Part shown: piece by piece, positions 35,742 to 45,593 of the stretch
Position numbering within the stretch: position 1 is the stretch's first letter
Layout of the letters: every line of letters starts with the position of its first letter
Assembly: GCA_001870995.2 (NCBI GenBank)
Contig: MLAV02000001.1
Location: 1-64,000 of the forward strand
Direction: 5' to 3'
Length of the DNA: 64,000 nucleotides
Source of the DNA: Chitinophaga sp. CB10
GTDB taxonomy: Bacteria > Bacteroidota > Bacteroidia > Chitinophagales > Chitinophagaceae
Made by a program: the position numbers and the translations under genes
The notes under the pieces: generated by a model
The model's input: only the letters and a program-made list of their open reading frames with translations
Databases searched by the model: none
Told to the model about the DNA's origin: nothing

Positions 35742-37475
35742 ATGCAGAAATTATTTTCAAACTATATCAAATGCGGACTGGCAGGCGTGTTTGCAGCCAT
35801 GATCGGAATGACGGCCTGCACGCGGGAAACGGTAGACCCGGTTCGTTATAACACCGATACCACGGACCAGCTGATCGGTAGTCCAACCCTCAAAGAAAGA
35901 AAGGTGCTGCTCATCGGCATCGATGGCGCCATTGCCCGCCTGGTCGATGCCTACAAGCCGCCTGTAATCGCAGGCCTGCTGCCGAAAAGCGTGTACACCT
36001 TCTCCGGTATGAACGATACCATCAATACCACCGGCTCCACCTGGACCTCGCTGATGACGGGCTTCCCCGTGCAGTCGCATAAGGTGGTGGACAGTACCCT
36101 GATCCCTCGCTCCGTGGAAGGCAGCCACGACCCGATTAAATACTACAATACTTTCCTTTACTACATCAAGGAAGATAATAACCGCGCCAAAATCACCAGC
36201 ATTTCCCAATGGGCGGACCTCAACTACTTCACCATGAACGTGGCGGACCGCATCGTGAACGTAGACCCTGCCAAAGGCGATAAAGGCGTGGCGGACGAAG
36301 CGGTAAAAGAGCTGTCTGCCGCCGATCCTGACCTGGTGATCGTGAACTTTAACGGCCCTGCCGTTGCCGGCAAAAAAAGCGGTTTCACCGATAACCCGGA
36401 TTACCGCCAGTCCATCATGGACGTGGACGCCCGCATCGGCGAAGTAATCAAAGCCTTACAGGCCCGCAAGGACAGCGCTAAAGAGGAATGGCTGGTGGTA
36501 ATTCAGAATACCACCGGCGGATTCCAGAACAGGATAGGAGGGGCTTCCCACTTTGAAAGGGATAACATGACCATCTACTACAGCCCGATCATTACGCCCG
36601 GCCGTGTGGACGGTTCCGCGTATCACGCTGCCGGCATACGCTATACCGGTGGCGCCGGCAACTACATCCGTGCGGAAAACAATGACGGCGGCCTCTATAA
36701 CCTCAGCGATAAGGAAATGACCATCGAAGCCAAAGTGCGTTTCAATAAAGGGCCGCGTGGTAACTATACCTATAGCTATCCGCCATTCCTGAGCAAGATC
36801 GACTCCCTGGATGGCGCCATTGCCGGCTGGGGCTTCTACAGGGATGGTACCAGCATCGCCTTCGCCTACCAGGATGGCAAAAATGCCAACGAGGTAAGAC
36901 CGGGCGTAGGCATCAGCGATGGCAACTGGCATACGATCACGGCTACACTGAAACATACCTACGACGCCACTAACGGGCACACCTATACGGCCAGCGCTTT
37001 CCTGGACGGTACGGCGAAAGCTACCACCACCATCAAAAAGGGCGAGGCGAAAATAGAATCCCTGGCGCCGCTGGTAATCGGCTACCGCCCTGTTATCTAC
37101 AACGATAACAATGAAATCGATATGTACATGACCTACCTGCATATCTACAACACCGTACTGCCGGATGCCGCTATCCTGGCGAATGCCAAGGCTTTCGATG
37201 TGGACCCCGCCAGCCCGTATGCCGCTAACCTGATCGGCAACTGGGTGGGCGATGAAGAATCCGGCAACATCCTTTACGACAGAAGCAGCAGCAAAAAGAA
37301 CTTTACCATCACCGGCAAATACCGCTGGGATGCGTTAAACCTCATGCTGGGTACGACGGTAGCGCCAAACAACCTGGATGTGGCGGCGAGTATCCTGGAC
37401 TGGATCGGTATTACCCTGCCGGCCACCACTAAACCGCCGGGAACAAGCTGGTTGAAGGTGATAGGCGCCAAGTAG
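35742..37475 (+). CDS. alkaline-phosphatase-fold + LamG lipoprotein (DUF4983-like), copy 3
   Basis: A 577-residue predicted lipoprotein (MIGMTACTRETVDP). Phosphatase-fold part: VLLIGIDGAIARL, TTGSTWTSLMTGFP, FNGPAVAGKKSGFTDNPD, WLVVIQNTTGGFQ; both residues of the DHG motif are replaced (NTTG). LamG part: EMTIEAKVRFNK, GNWHTITATL, YMTYLHIYNTVLPDA. The start at 35742 (MQKLFSNYIK) is preferred to the ATG at 35733. Last gene of the 12-gene locus; a strong terminator follows. Confidence 0.72.
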   Translation: MQKLFSNYIKCGLAGVFAAMIGMTACTRETVDPVRYNTDTTDQLIGSPTLKERKVLLIGIDGAIARLVDAYKPPVIAGLLPKSVYTFSGMNDTINTTGSTWTSLMTGFPVQSHKVVDSTLIPRSVEGSHDPIKYYNTFLYYIKEDNNRAKITSISQWADLNYFTMNVADRIVNVDPAKGDKGVADEAVKELSAADPDLVIVNFNGPAVAGKKSGFTDNPDYRQSIMDVDARIGEVIKALQARKDSAKEEWLVVIQNTTGGFQNRIGGASHFERDNMTIYYSPIITPGRVDGSAYHAAGIRYTGGAGNYIRAENNDGGLYNLSDKEMTIEAKVRFNKGPRGNYTYSYPPFLSKIDSLDGAIAGWGFYRDGTSIAFAYQDGKNANEVRPGVGISDGNWHTITATLKHTYDATNGHTYTASAFLDGTAKATTTIKKGEAKIESLAPLVIGYRPVIYNDNNEIDMYMTYLHIYNTVLPDAAILANAKAFDVDPASPYAANLIGNWVGDEESGNILYDRSSSKKNFTITGKYRWDALNLMLGTTVAPNNLDVAASILDWIGITLPATTKPPGTSWLKVIGAK

Positions 37476-37498
37476 GGAATTGATGCAATGATAGAATT

Positions 37499-37544
37499 AA
37501 AACCTTCAGGGAGCGGCGTAAATACGCTCTCTGAAGGTTTTTTT
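37499..37544. terminator. strong terminator ending the M60 locus
   Basis: Fifteen-bp stem aaccttcagggagcg/cgctctctgaaggtt (one G-T pair) followed by a run of seven T. It lies between the 12-gene operon and the convergent esterase gene. Confidence 0.9.
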
Positions 37545-37670
37545 ATACGGTAAGGAAAGCGGGCTGGCAATACCTTATTAGGCGCCGTTCACAATCTGCG
37601 CGGTTACTTATCGCTTTATTGAACGCCCCGGTATGGATGCATCGGGAAGTATATATCAAAAAGTAAAGCA

Positions 37671-38648
37671 TTATCTCAGGTAGGAATAACCTTTGGCTGG
37701 AGCCGCTGTTTTCCAGCTTTCTTCTTTAATCCATGGTATGCAAGCATCTATCCACTGGATAGACGCCGTCCGGTTGTTGATGCCAAACCCGTGACCGCCG
37801 TGGGTGTACACAAAAAATTTGACCGGCACCCGTTGTTGCTGCAGCGCCGCTACAAAACAGAGGCTGTTGCCAACCTTTACCACATCGTCGTCCACGGCAT
37901 GTACAATGAAGGTGGGCGGTGTAGTGGCGGTTACCTGTTGCTCATTGGAGTACGTGGCAATTTTTTCAGGGGTGATATCCGGGCCGATTAAATTCTGACG
38001 GGATAGTTCATGGGTAAGACTGTCTGTAAAACTGATCACAGGGTACACCAGCACCATGAAATCCGGCCGCATGCTCGTATTGTTGGGATTTTCAATGTAG
38101 GTGTTGGTAAAATGCGTACCTGCGGTAGATACCAGGTGTCCTCCGGCAGAAAATCCCATAATACCCACCTGGTCCGCTTTAATAGCATATTGTTTGGCAT
38201 GTTTCCTTACATACTGAATGGCACGTTGTAAGTCCTGAACAGGGCCAATTTCCTTATTGACCATCATGTCGGCCCGCGGTACCCGGTAGTGCAGCAGGAA
38301 GGCGGTAATGCCTGCATCGGCCAGCTTTTCCGCAGCGGGTATGCCCTCCACGCGGTCGGCCACATTCCGGTAGGAACCGCCGGAACAAACGATGACGGCG
38401 ATGCCAGTGGCTTTTCCTGGTGGCGGCGTATAGACGGTGAGGGTAGGCATGATCGTTTTGGGTCGCAGGATAACCGTATCTGCATTGGTCAGCCAGCTCT
38501 TGCCCCGCAAAGTATCCGGGCCGGTATTGCCGGCAATGGCATTGGGCACTTTACCGTTTTCATAGAGCGGGAGAGGGCTTTGCGCTATCGTGGTTAACCC
38601 CGGCATGAATAGGACAGCCATCATTAACAGCCTGGTTTTGAGGAGCAT
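37671..38648 (-). CDS. secreted alpha/beta hydrolase (esterase)
   Basis: A 325-residue protein with a signal peptide (to about residue 23, TTIAQS). The alpha/beta hydrolase fold has an oxyanion segment VIVCSGGSYRN, the nucleophile GFSAGGH (Ser167), an acid within VHAVDDDVVK (Asp253-255) and His286 in THGGHGFG. The arrangement fits the BD-FAE / acetyl-xylan-esterase-like group of Bacteroidota that remove acyl groups from polysaccharides, though the substrate cannot be read from sequence. Convergent with the M60 locus and separated from it by the terminator. Probably monocistronic. Confidence 0.85.
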   Translation of the reverse strand: MLLKTRLLMMAVLFMPGLTTIAQSPLPLYENGKVPNAIAGNTGPDTLRGKSWLTNADTVILRPKTIMPTLTVYTPPPGKATGIAVIVCSGGSYRNVADRVEGIPAAEKLADAGITAFLLHYRVPRADMMVNKEIGPVQDLQRAIQYVRKHAKQYAIKADQVGIMGFSAGGHLVSTAGTHFTNTYIENPNNTSMRPDFMVLVYPVISFTDSLTHELSRQNLIGPDITPEKIATYSNEQQVTATTPPTFIVHAVDDDVVKVGNSLCFVAALQQQRVPVKFFVYTHGGHGFGINNRTASIQWIDACIPWIKEESWKTAAPAKGYSYLR

Positions 38649-38809
38649 GGTCTGATTGCGTTAAAGTGAATAATGTTTGTGCAGCAGAAAGGGTTCCGGA
38701 GAATTATCTTCCCCGGAACAATATTAATTTAAAATCAAAATAAAATTACCTTCCTGAAATGTTTCACTGCTTGTATAACATTTGCATAACAAACGAAAGC
38801 TCCATTTCC

Positions 38810-39862
38810 TCAATACCCTTTCCGCCGTTTCGCTTCCTCCACCAACTTCGAAAATGACCGCTCCCATTTGCGCTTCTCATGTTCCGATGCGGAAAAATGC
38901 CATGCTTCCCGCCGCAGTTTCAAATAACTCTCATATACACGGCGGTCCAGCCGGCCTTCCTGAACGGCGGCAATCACCGCGCAGCCGGCCTCGTTGATAT
39001 GCTGGCAATCCCTGAACCGGCAGCCATCGGCGTAATCGGAGATTTCCAGCGCCTCCGCCAGCGAATCCGGCTGGTCCAGGGCCAGGCCAAATTCCCGCAC
39101 GCCCGGCGTGTCGATAAGGATACCGCCGTTTTTCATCAATACCATTTCCCGGCGGGTAGAGGTATGTTTTCCCTTTCCGGTGGATTGGCTGATGGCGGAA
39201 GTCAGCAATACCGAATGTTCACAAAGGGCGTTTACCAGGGAGCTTTTGCCCACGCCGGAGGAGCCCACAAATACCACCGTTTCCCCCGCGCCGATATATT
39301 CCTTCAAAGGCTGCAGGGTGGCCGGCTGGTGGATGCTCGTAAAGAACACGGGCATCTGCCGGGAAAGGTGCGTAATCGACGCCAGGATGCCCTCCCGGTC
39401 AAATTCCAGGTCGGCCTTATTGAGTACCAGCACTGGCTGGATCCGCGCTTCCAGGATCTGGACCATAAAGCGTTCCGCCCGGCGGATGTTAAAATTGTCG
39501 TCCAGGCTTTGCACAATAAAGGCTTTGTCCACGTACGACGCAATGGCCTGCCTGTCCGCCACCGTGCCGTTCTTTTTGCGGTACAGCGCACGTTCGCGGG
39601 GCAGTATGTCCAGGATAATCCCTTTATCCTCGTCAAACGGCTGGAAAATCACCCAGTCGCCCGTGCAGGGAAGTTCCATATCCGCTTTGCTATACAACAG
39701 GTTGCCGGACAGTTCGCATTGCACCAGCCCTTCGGCGGCAATAACGTCATAACGGGTCCGGTGTACAACGGATACGCGGCCGTGTGGCAATGTATGGAAG
39801 GAAGATGCTTGTTTAAGTTGCTGTAACGGTTCATTCCAACCGTAGTTATTTAATTGGATCAT
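38810..39862 (-). CDS. rsgA: ribosome small subunit-dependent GTPase RsgA
   Basis: A 350-residue circularly permuted GTPase that acts in 30S ribosome maturation. Order of motifs is G4 NKAD (148-151), G1 GSSGVGKSS (200-208), then G3 DTPG (251-254), diagnostic of the permuted family. An N-terminal OB-fold (VVHRTRYDVIAAEG, CTGDWVIFQ) is present, and a C-terminal zinc-binding knuckle uses Cys281, Cys286, His288 and Cys294. The length is nearer the E. coli (350) than the usual Bacteroidota form (about 310), so a second rsgA may exist elsewhere. A promoter box about 220 bp upstream suggests a long leader. Confidence 0.9.
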   Translation of the reverse strand: MIQLNNYGWNEPLQQLKQASSFHTLPHGRVSVVHRTRYDVIAAEGLVQCELSGNLLYSKADMELPCTGDWVIFQPFDEDKGIILDILPRERALYRKKNGTVADRQAIASYVDKAFIVQSLDDNFNIRRAERFMVQILEARIQPVLVLNKADLEFDREGILASITHLSRQMPVFFTSIHQPATLQPLKEYIGAGETVVFVGSSGVGKSSLVNALCEHSVLLTSAISQSTGKGKHTSTRREMVLMKNGGILIDTPGVREFGLALDQPDSLAEALEISDYADGCRFRDCQHINEAGCAVIAAVQEGRLDRRVYESYLKLRREAWHFSASEHEKRKWERSFSKLVEEAKRRKGY

Positions 39863-40260
39863 TGTTTTGTAATTAAAAGGCGGACCTGGCGCATAGCCGC
39901 AATGGTATTGCGCATGGCAATGCCAGGTGTTTACCGTTTGAAAACTATTATTGAATAGGAAATATGCTCCGCAGGATTACCGGGAGCAGGCGAGGAACAA
40001 CCTGGACAGAGCGGCCAGGTTGCTTACAAAACAATATCCGATATGGATGAGTTAAATAACATGCACTATTTTTAGCGTTGACAAAGGTAAATAATTTTTT
40101 TGGGGGGAGAAAATTTAGCCCTGCGCCGCCATACTGCCCCGGCCGGGCCTGCATAACAACTGTTTAACAGCCGGATCACGACAGTGCTGTTTGCATTTCA
40201 AACATTAATCACGATATTTAGAAATTGTTATTCTTACACTTATTAACCAGAAAATACGTT
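39863..40260 (-). other. intergenic region with possible structured rsgA leader
   Basis: About 400 bp between divergent genes. On the minus strand, downstream of the -7 box at 40082-40089, three stems are visible: cctgg/ccagg (40001-40019), gctcc/ggagc (39965-39986), and acctggc/gccaggt (39884-39928) with an inner gcaat-ggt-attgc hairpin. The last ends about 20 bp before the rsgA start and could affect its translation. No ORF of note. Confidence 0.4.
40082..40089 (-). promoter_or_regulatory. -7 promoter box (TACCTTTG) for rsgA
   Basis: Minus-strand exact match to TAnnTTTG, about 220 bp before the rsgA ATG. Implies a leader of roughly 210 nt. Confidence 0.45.
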
Positions 40261-41412
40261 ATGAAACTGACTTACAAACCCTTATGCACCCTTTTCGTGG
40301 CAGGTACCGTACTGGCGGCCTGTAATAACAATACATCCGGCAGCAAGGAAGAAAAAGCTAAACAAGATACTATGGCATTAACACAACAGGCACGTCCATT
40401 TGGCACATCCGACGGGCAGGAGGTTTTGCAATACACCCTCCGCAATGCCAATGGCATGGAAGTAAAAATTCTCAATTATGGTGGTACGGTTACGGATATC
40501 ATCACACCGGATAAGCAGGGCACTCCCGGCAACGTAGTACTGTCATACGATTCCCTGGCAGGCTACCAGCAAAAAGGCCAGCCTTACTTCGGGGCGCTGA
40601 TCGGCCGCTATGCCAACCGCATCGCCAACGCGAAATTTACCCTCGACGGGAAGGAGTACACCCTCGCGGCTAACGACCACGGCAACACGCTGCACGGTGG
40701 CCTCAAGGGATTCGATAAAGTGGTGTGGACCGGCGTCCAGCAGGGGGACAGCGCTTTACAGCTGACCTATAACAGCAAGGACGGGGAAGAAGGCTACCCG
40801 GGCAACCTCACCGCTACCGTGGTGTACACCCTGACGCCGGATAATGCGCTCCGCATCGATTATAAGGCTACTACCGATAAGCCTACCCCGGTAAACCTTA
40901 CCAATCACGCTTATTTTAACCTCTCCGCCGGGAAAGACAGCACCATCCTGAACCATGTGCTGTCCCTCAAGGCATCCAAATTCACCCCGGTGAATGATAA
41001 GCTGATCCCCACCGGCAAACTGGCGGATGTGAAAGGCACGCCGATGGACTTCACGGCGCCTAAAAAAGTAGGAAAAGATATCGCGGCAGTGAAAGGCGGC
41101 TTCGATCATAACTGGGTACTGGATAAGAAGGCGGGCGAGCTGGAAACAATCGCTACCCTTTACGATCCTGCTTCCGGCAGGTATATGGAAGTGGCTACCA
41201 CCGAACCGGGTATCCAGTTCTATTCCGGCAACTTCCTGGACGGCGCCTTACAATACACCGCCCAGGGCAGGAAGTACCCGCAACATGCAGCCCTCTGCCT
41301 GGAAGCGCAGCACTTTCCAAACTCTCCGAACGAGCCATCCTTCCCGAACGTAATCCTGAAACCAGGTGAAACCTATACCCAAACAACCATCTATAAGTTT
41401 GGCGTAAAATAA
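40261..41412 (+). CDS. galM: aldose 1-epimerase (galactose mutarotase), lipoprotein form
   Basis: A 383-residue predicted lipoprotein (lipobox GTVLAACNNN, Cys21) of the galactose mutarotase family, interconverting alpha and beta anomers of aldoses. Substrate-pocket motifs: GRYANRIANAKF, NTLHGG with His145, NLTNHAYFNL with His216 (general acid), FDHNW and EPGIQFYSGNF carrying the general-base Glu. The lipid anchor places it in the periplasm or on the envelope rather than the cytosol, a common Bacteroidota variant. The start at 40261 is chosen because the signal peptide begins there; the frame is open from 40225. Confidence 0.92.
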   Translation: MKLTYKPLCTLFVAGTVLAACNNNTSGSKEEKAKQDTMALTQQARPFGTSDGQEVLQYTLRNANGMEVKILNYGGTVTDIITPDKQGTPGNVVLSYDSLAGYQQKGQPYFGALIGRYANRIANAKFTLDGKEYTLAANDHGNTLHGGLKGFDKVVWTGVQQGDSALQLTYNSKDGEEGYPGNLTATVVYTLTPDNALRIDYKATTDKPTPVNLTNHAYFNLSAGKDSTILNHVLSLKASKFTPVNDKLIPTGKLADVKGTPMDFTAPKKVGKDIAAVKGGFDHNWVLDKKAGELETIATLYDPASGRYMEVATTEPGIQFYSGNFLDGALQYTAQGRKYPQHAALCLEAQHFPNSPNEPSFPNVILKPGETYTQTTIYKFGVK

Positions 41413-41435
41413 AAATAAGCCTGGCCTAAATATTA

Positions 41436-41470
41436 AAACAATTAACGGGCCACCGGCCCGTTAATTGTTT
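41436..41470. terminator. perfect 16-bp hairpin, bidirectional terminator
   Basis: Arms aaacaattaacgggcc (41436-41451) and ggcccgttaattgttt (41455-41470) with a 3-nt loop, between convergent galM and the DUF4159 gene. Confidence 0.9.
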
Positions 41471-41479
41471 ATAAAAAAT

Positions 41480-41510
41480 CCTTTGCTCCCTTACGCCCCT
41501 TTGCGAGAAA
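41480..41510. repeat. dispersed copy of the ctcgcaaag repeat
   Basis: The sequence cctttgctcccttacgcccc followed by tttgcgagaaa matches the inverted form of the 46-bp repeat at 13395-13668, showing that the element is dispersed. Confidence 0.75.
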
Positions 41511-41519
41511 CCATCCGCC

Positions 41520-42140
41520 TCACTGCAACGCATACACGATAATATTCACACCGAACTTCGTATTATCCTCCGCTAAAAAGCGCTTATTCCTGAAATCATA
41601 ATCCCACTCGCACCCGTAATCCTTATTACTGTACAACACCCCGATCCGGCCGTTTACCGTAATGGCTTTCAGGTATTCATGTATCAGGTCGTCGCCCCAG
41701 CCGTTTAGCTCAAAGGAAGTATTGGGAGGCCCGCTTTCAAAGGTGAAGAAACTGCGGTATATCGCGTGGCTATTCGGTATTTTCTGCAAGGCCGCCGGCC
41801 CGAACAAGCTCGCCATCTGCTTTTCAAACGAGCGGGCAAACAGCCCGTCAATATCATGGTTGCAATCATCCACAAACACAAACCCGCCGTTCTGCACGTA
41901 CTGCTTAAAGTTGGCCGCCTCCTGCTTGTCGAACTGCACGAGCTTATGGCCGCTCAGGTAGCAGAAGGGGTATTGAAACAATTCCGGGCTGCCCAGGTCA
42001 ATCACTTTTTCCTGCATGGCCACGGGGATGGTCGTATATTCAATCAGGGAGTTGAGGATATTGGAGGGCATGCGCTGGTCCGTATCCCAGTCGCCCGATT
42101 TATACCGTAACCTTACAAATGTGAATGTATTTCCCTCCAT
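41520..42140 (-). CDS. DUF4159 domain protein
   Basis: A 206-residue protein covering a DUF4159 domain: FTFVRLRYKSGDWDTDQRMP at the start, then LIEYTTIP, a core FKQYVQNGGFVFVDDCNH and a C-terminal KFGVNIIVYAL. The fold is related to class I glutamine amidotransferase-like domains without an evident nucleophile. DUF4159 proteins commonly sit beside MoxR/DUF58/BatA genes, and this one is divergent from moxR across 163 bp. No signal peptide is evident in this reading. Role unknown. Confidence 0.85.
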   Translation of the reverse strand: MEGNTFTFVRLRYKSGDWDTDQRMPSNILNSLIEYTTIPVAMQEKVIDLGSPELFQYPFCYLSGHKLVQFDKQEAANFKQYVQNGGFVFVDDCNHDIDGLFARSFEKQMASLFGPAALQKIPNSHAIYRSFFTFESGPPNTSFELNGWGDDLIHEYLKAITVNGRIGVLYSNKDYGCEWDYDFRNKRFLAEDNTKFGVNIIVYALQ

Positions 42141-42303
42141 ATGAACATTAAGCTGCGTAATAATACAAAATGCAATTTTTGTGGCAGAAAAAAATTATCG
42201 CCACGGGATAACGGTTCATTTTCTTGATGACCGGTTATTAATTTAAACCTATTGTTACTACATTAGTACCTACACACAACCATTTTCTTCGCTAAACGAT
42301 GGT

Positions 42304-43305
<1,002 letters not shown>

Positions 43306-43309
43306 TACC

Positions 43310-44197
43310 ATGAGCACACTCCTTTCACCCGCTACCATCCTTGTCATCAGGGACCTGCAACTGGCTGCCAGAACAGTGGTGGACGGATTCCTGACGGGTA
43401 TGCATGCCAGCAGGATGAAGGGGGTAGGGCTGGAATTCAGCCAGTACCGCAGCTATCAGCCCAGCGATGACCTGCGGTGGCTCGACTGGAAGATGTACGC
43501 GCGGTCCGACCGGTACTACGTGCGCCAGTCTGAAATCGAAACCAGTATTGACATACAGCTGATCCTTGATGCAAGCAATTCCATGCTGCATACGGAAGAT
43601 GGCATCTCCAAAATTGACTACGCCCGCTACCTGGCGGCTTCCCTCGGCTACCTCTCGCACCTGCAGGGGGACGCTACTGGCCTCGCCGCCGTCAGCGAGG
43701 GCCAAATCACTACGCTGGCGGCCCGCCGCGAAGCCCGGCACATGGCCCGCTTCTATTACCAGTTGGAGCAGCTCCGCGCCGGAGGCCGGCTGCCGGAGGA
43801 CGCCAATATCAGCGCCTTTACTACGGGGCCGCATAAACGAAGATTGATCGTGTTTATCACCGACTTCTATGAACGCCACCTCGAAATAATGCGGCTGCTG
43901 GATGCCTTTGCCGCCATGGGGCACGAGGTGATCGCCTTCCACCTGGCAGGGCAACAGGAGCAGTCCGCCCGCTTTGCCGGCTACCAGGCCGTGGAAGACC
44001 TGGAAACAGGAGAGGTGCTGCCACTGGATGGCAGTGTGGATACGGCCCGCTATGCGCAGGCATGGCAGGCGTTTACCGGCCAAATCAGCCGCCGCCTGCT
44101 GGAAAAGAATATTCATTACCGGATGCTGGATTTGCAGGCGCCTATGGATATGGCGCTGCGCGACTTCCTCCGTCATTACCATAAAATCCGCCGATAA
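43310..44197 (+). CDS. DUF58 (VWA-like) protein
   Basis: A 295-residue protein with the DUF58 signature YRSYQPSDDLRWLDWKMYAR followed by a VWA-like strand IQLILDASNSML, a MIDAS-like DxSxS. A second core segment reads KRRLIVFITDFYE. It is the usual MoxR partner, possibly a substrate-presenting or structural factor. Lies 4 bp after moxR and runs directly into the BatA-like gene. Confidence 0.9.
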   Translation: MSTLLSPATILVIRDLQLAARTVVDGFLTGMHASRMKGVGLEFSQYRSYQPSDDLRWLDWKMYARSDRYYVRQSEIETSIDIQLILDASNSMLHTEDGISKIDYARYLAASLGYLSHLQGDATGLAAVSEGQITTLAARREARHMARFYYQLEQLRAGGRLPEDANISAFTTGPHKRRLIVFITDFYERHLEIMRLLDAFAAMGHEVIAFHLAGQQEQSARFAGYQAVEDLETGEVLPLDGSVDTARYAQAWQAFTGQISRRLLEKNIHYRMLDLQAPMDMALRDFLRHYHKIRR

Positions 44198-44198
44198 C

Positions 44199-45593
44199 TT
44201 GCTGCAACTGCTTCAACCCATATGGATGTTTCTGAGCGCCGCCGCCATTGTGCCGTTGCTGATACACCTGTGGAACCGCAAGCCGGGTAAAATCCTGAAA
44301 GTGGGCAGCATCCAGCTGTTGAAAACGGCCACGGTGAGGCATGCACGAAGCCTGCGTATTGCCGACTGGCTGCTGCTACTGCTCCGCTGCCTGCTCATCC
44401 TCCTGCTGGCCGTACTGCTGGCCAAACCCGTATGGCAACGCAACATCGCCCGGGAACACCGGGGCTGGATTATTTTGGAAGACGGAGCCTACCCGCATTT
44501 CCAAACCGAAATTGATTCGCTCCTGGCATCCGGCTGCCAGCTCCGCCGCTTCGATGCCGCCTTTACGCGCATTCAGGTCAAGCACCTACCCACGGGAGAT
44601 ACCACCACCACGGCCTACTGGCAACTGCTCAAAACGCTGGAAGCACAGCTGCCGCCCGACTTCCCGCTGTACGTCTACAGCGGCAACCAGCAGCGCCGCT
44701 TCTACGGCCGCCGCCCTGCACTGCGGCTCAACCTCCATTGGAAAGTATATACCAGCGCAGATACCCTGCATAACTGGCAGGCCTATACGTACCCGCTGGC
44801 CAGCGGGGAGGAAATGGTGCTGACGGGGCGCTCCTCTGCATCCGGCACTTACTATACCCGGCAGGCTACGCCTGCCGCAGGCGGGGAACCGCTGCGCATC
44901 TGCGTGTACACGGATCAGTATAAGCAGGATGCGGCCGCGCTCATCTACGCCCTGCAAACCGTTCAACAATACACCGGGCGAAAAATGACGATCGCAACAA
45001 CGAAACCTGCCGGCGAACAGTACGATTGGATCTGCTGGCTGTCCGATGCGGAAGCGCCGGCGCCCGCGCACGGCAAACTGCTGAAATACGCTGTCGGCAA
45101 GGCATTGCCAACGAATGCCAATGCAGCTACAGTGAATATTTTAAAGTACATACCCGCTGCCACAGGAGATAGCGTGGCGCTCTACGATAGCTACCATCAT
45201 CCAATCGTTACTTATAATGGTAACGTATATACGCTGTACACGCACATCAATACTGCCTGGTGCAGCCTGCCGGATGACGGCCTGTTTCCGTTACTACTGC
45301 TGAAAACGCTGCTGCCCGTGCCGCCTGCGGGCATACATGATATGCGGGCGGTGGATGCGCAGCAGCTGCTGGCTGCCAACGGCGCAGCGGCGGGCACACC
45401 GGCGCCAGGGCACTCCGGCGCAAAGCGCAATGACCGCCAGCGCACCGCAGCACCGCAGCGCCGTAACCTCCCCAACGATACGACCGACCTGCAAACACTT
45501 TGCTGGATGATCCTTTTCCTGCTGTTTGCAGTGGAGAGATACCTCGCTTTAAAAACACCTAAAACACATGACTATGGTAAAGCGGGGATATGA
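44199..45593 (+). CDS. BatA-domain membrane protein
   Basis: A 464-residue membrane protein. The N-terminus LLQLLQPIWMFLSAAAIVP, LLIHLWNRKPGKILKVGS and a second hydrophobic helix (WLLLLLRCLLILLLAVLL) are the classic BatA N-domain. A C-terminal hydrophobic helix (TLCWMILFLLFAVERYLAL) anchors the other end; the middle is likely periplasmic. The start is set at the TTG at 44199, one base after the DUF58 stop, because it restores the family N-terminus; an ATG at 44223 would remove half of it. The open frame itself runs from 43974 in another frame of the DUF58 gene. Confidence 0.8.
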   Translation: MLQLLQPIWMFLSAAAIVPLLIHLWNRKPGKILKVGSIQLLKTATVRHARSLRIADWLLLLLRCLLILLLAVLLAKPVWQRNIAREHRGWIILEDGAYPHFQTEIDSLLASGCQLRRFDAAFTRIQVKHLPTGDTTTTAYWQLLKTLEAQLPPDFPLYVYSGNQQRRFYGRRPALRLNLHWKVYTSADTLHNWQAYTYPLASGEEMVLTGRSSASGTYYTRQATPAAGGEPLRICVYTDQYKQDAAALIYALQTVQQYTGRKMTIATTKPAGEQYDWICWLSDAEAPAPAHGKLLKYAVGKALPTNANAATVNILKYIPAATGDSVALYDSYHHPIVTYNGNVYTLYTHINTAWCSLPDDGLFPLLLLKTLLPVPPAGIHDMRAVDAQQLLAANGAAAGTPAPGHSGAKRNDRQRTAAPQRRNLPNDTTDLQTLCWMILFLLFAVERYLALKTPKTHDYGKAGI

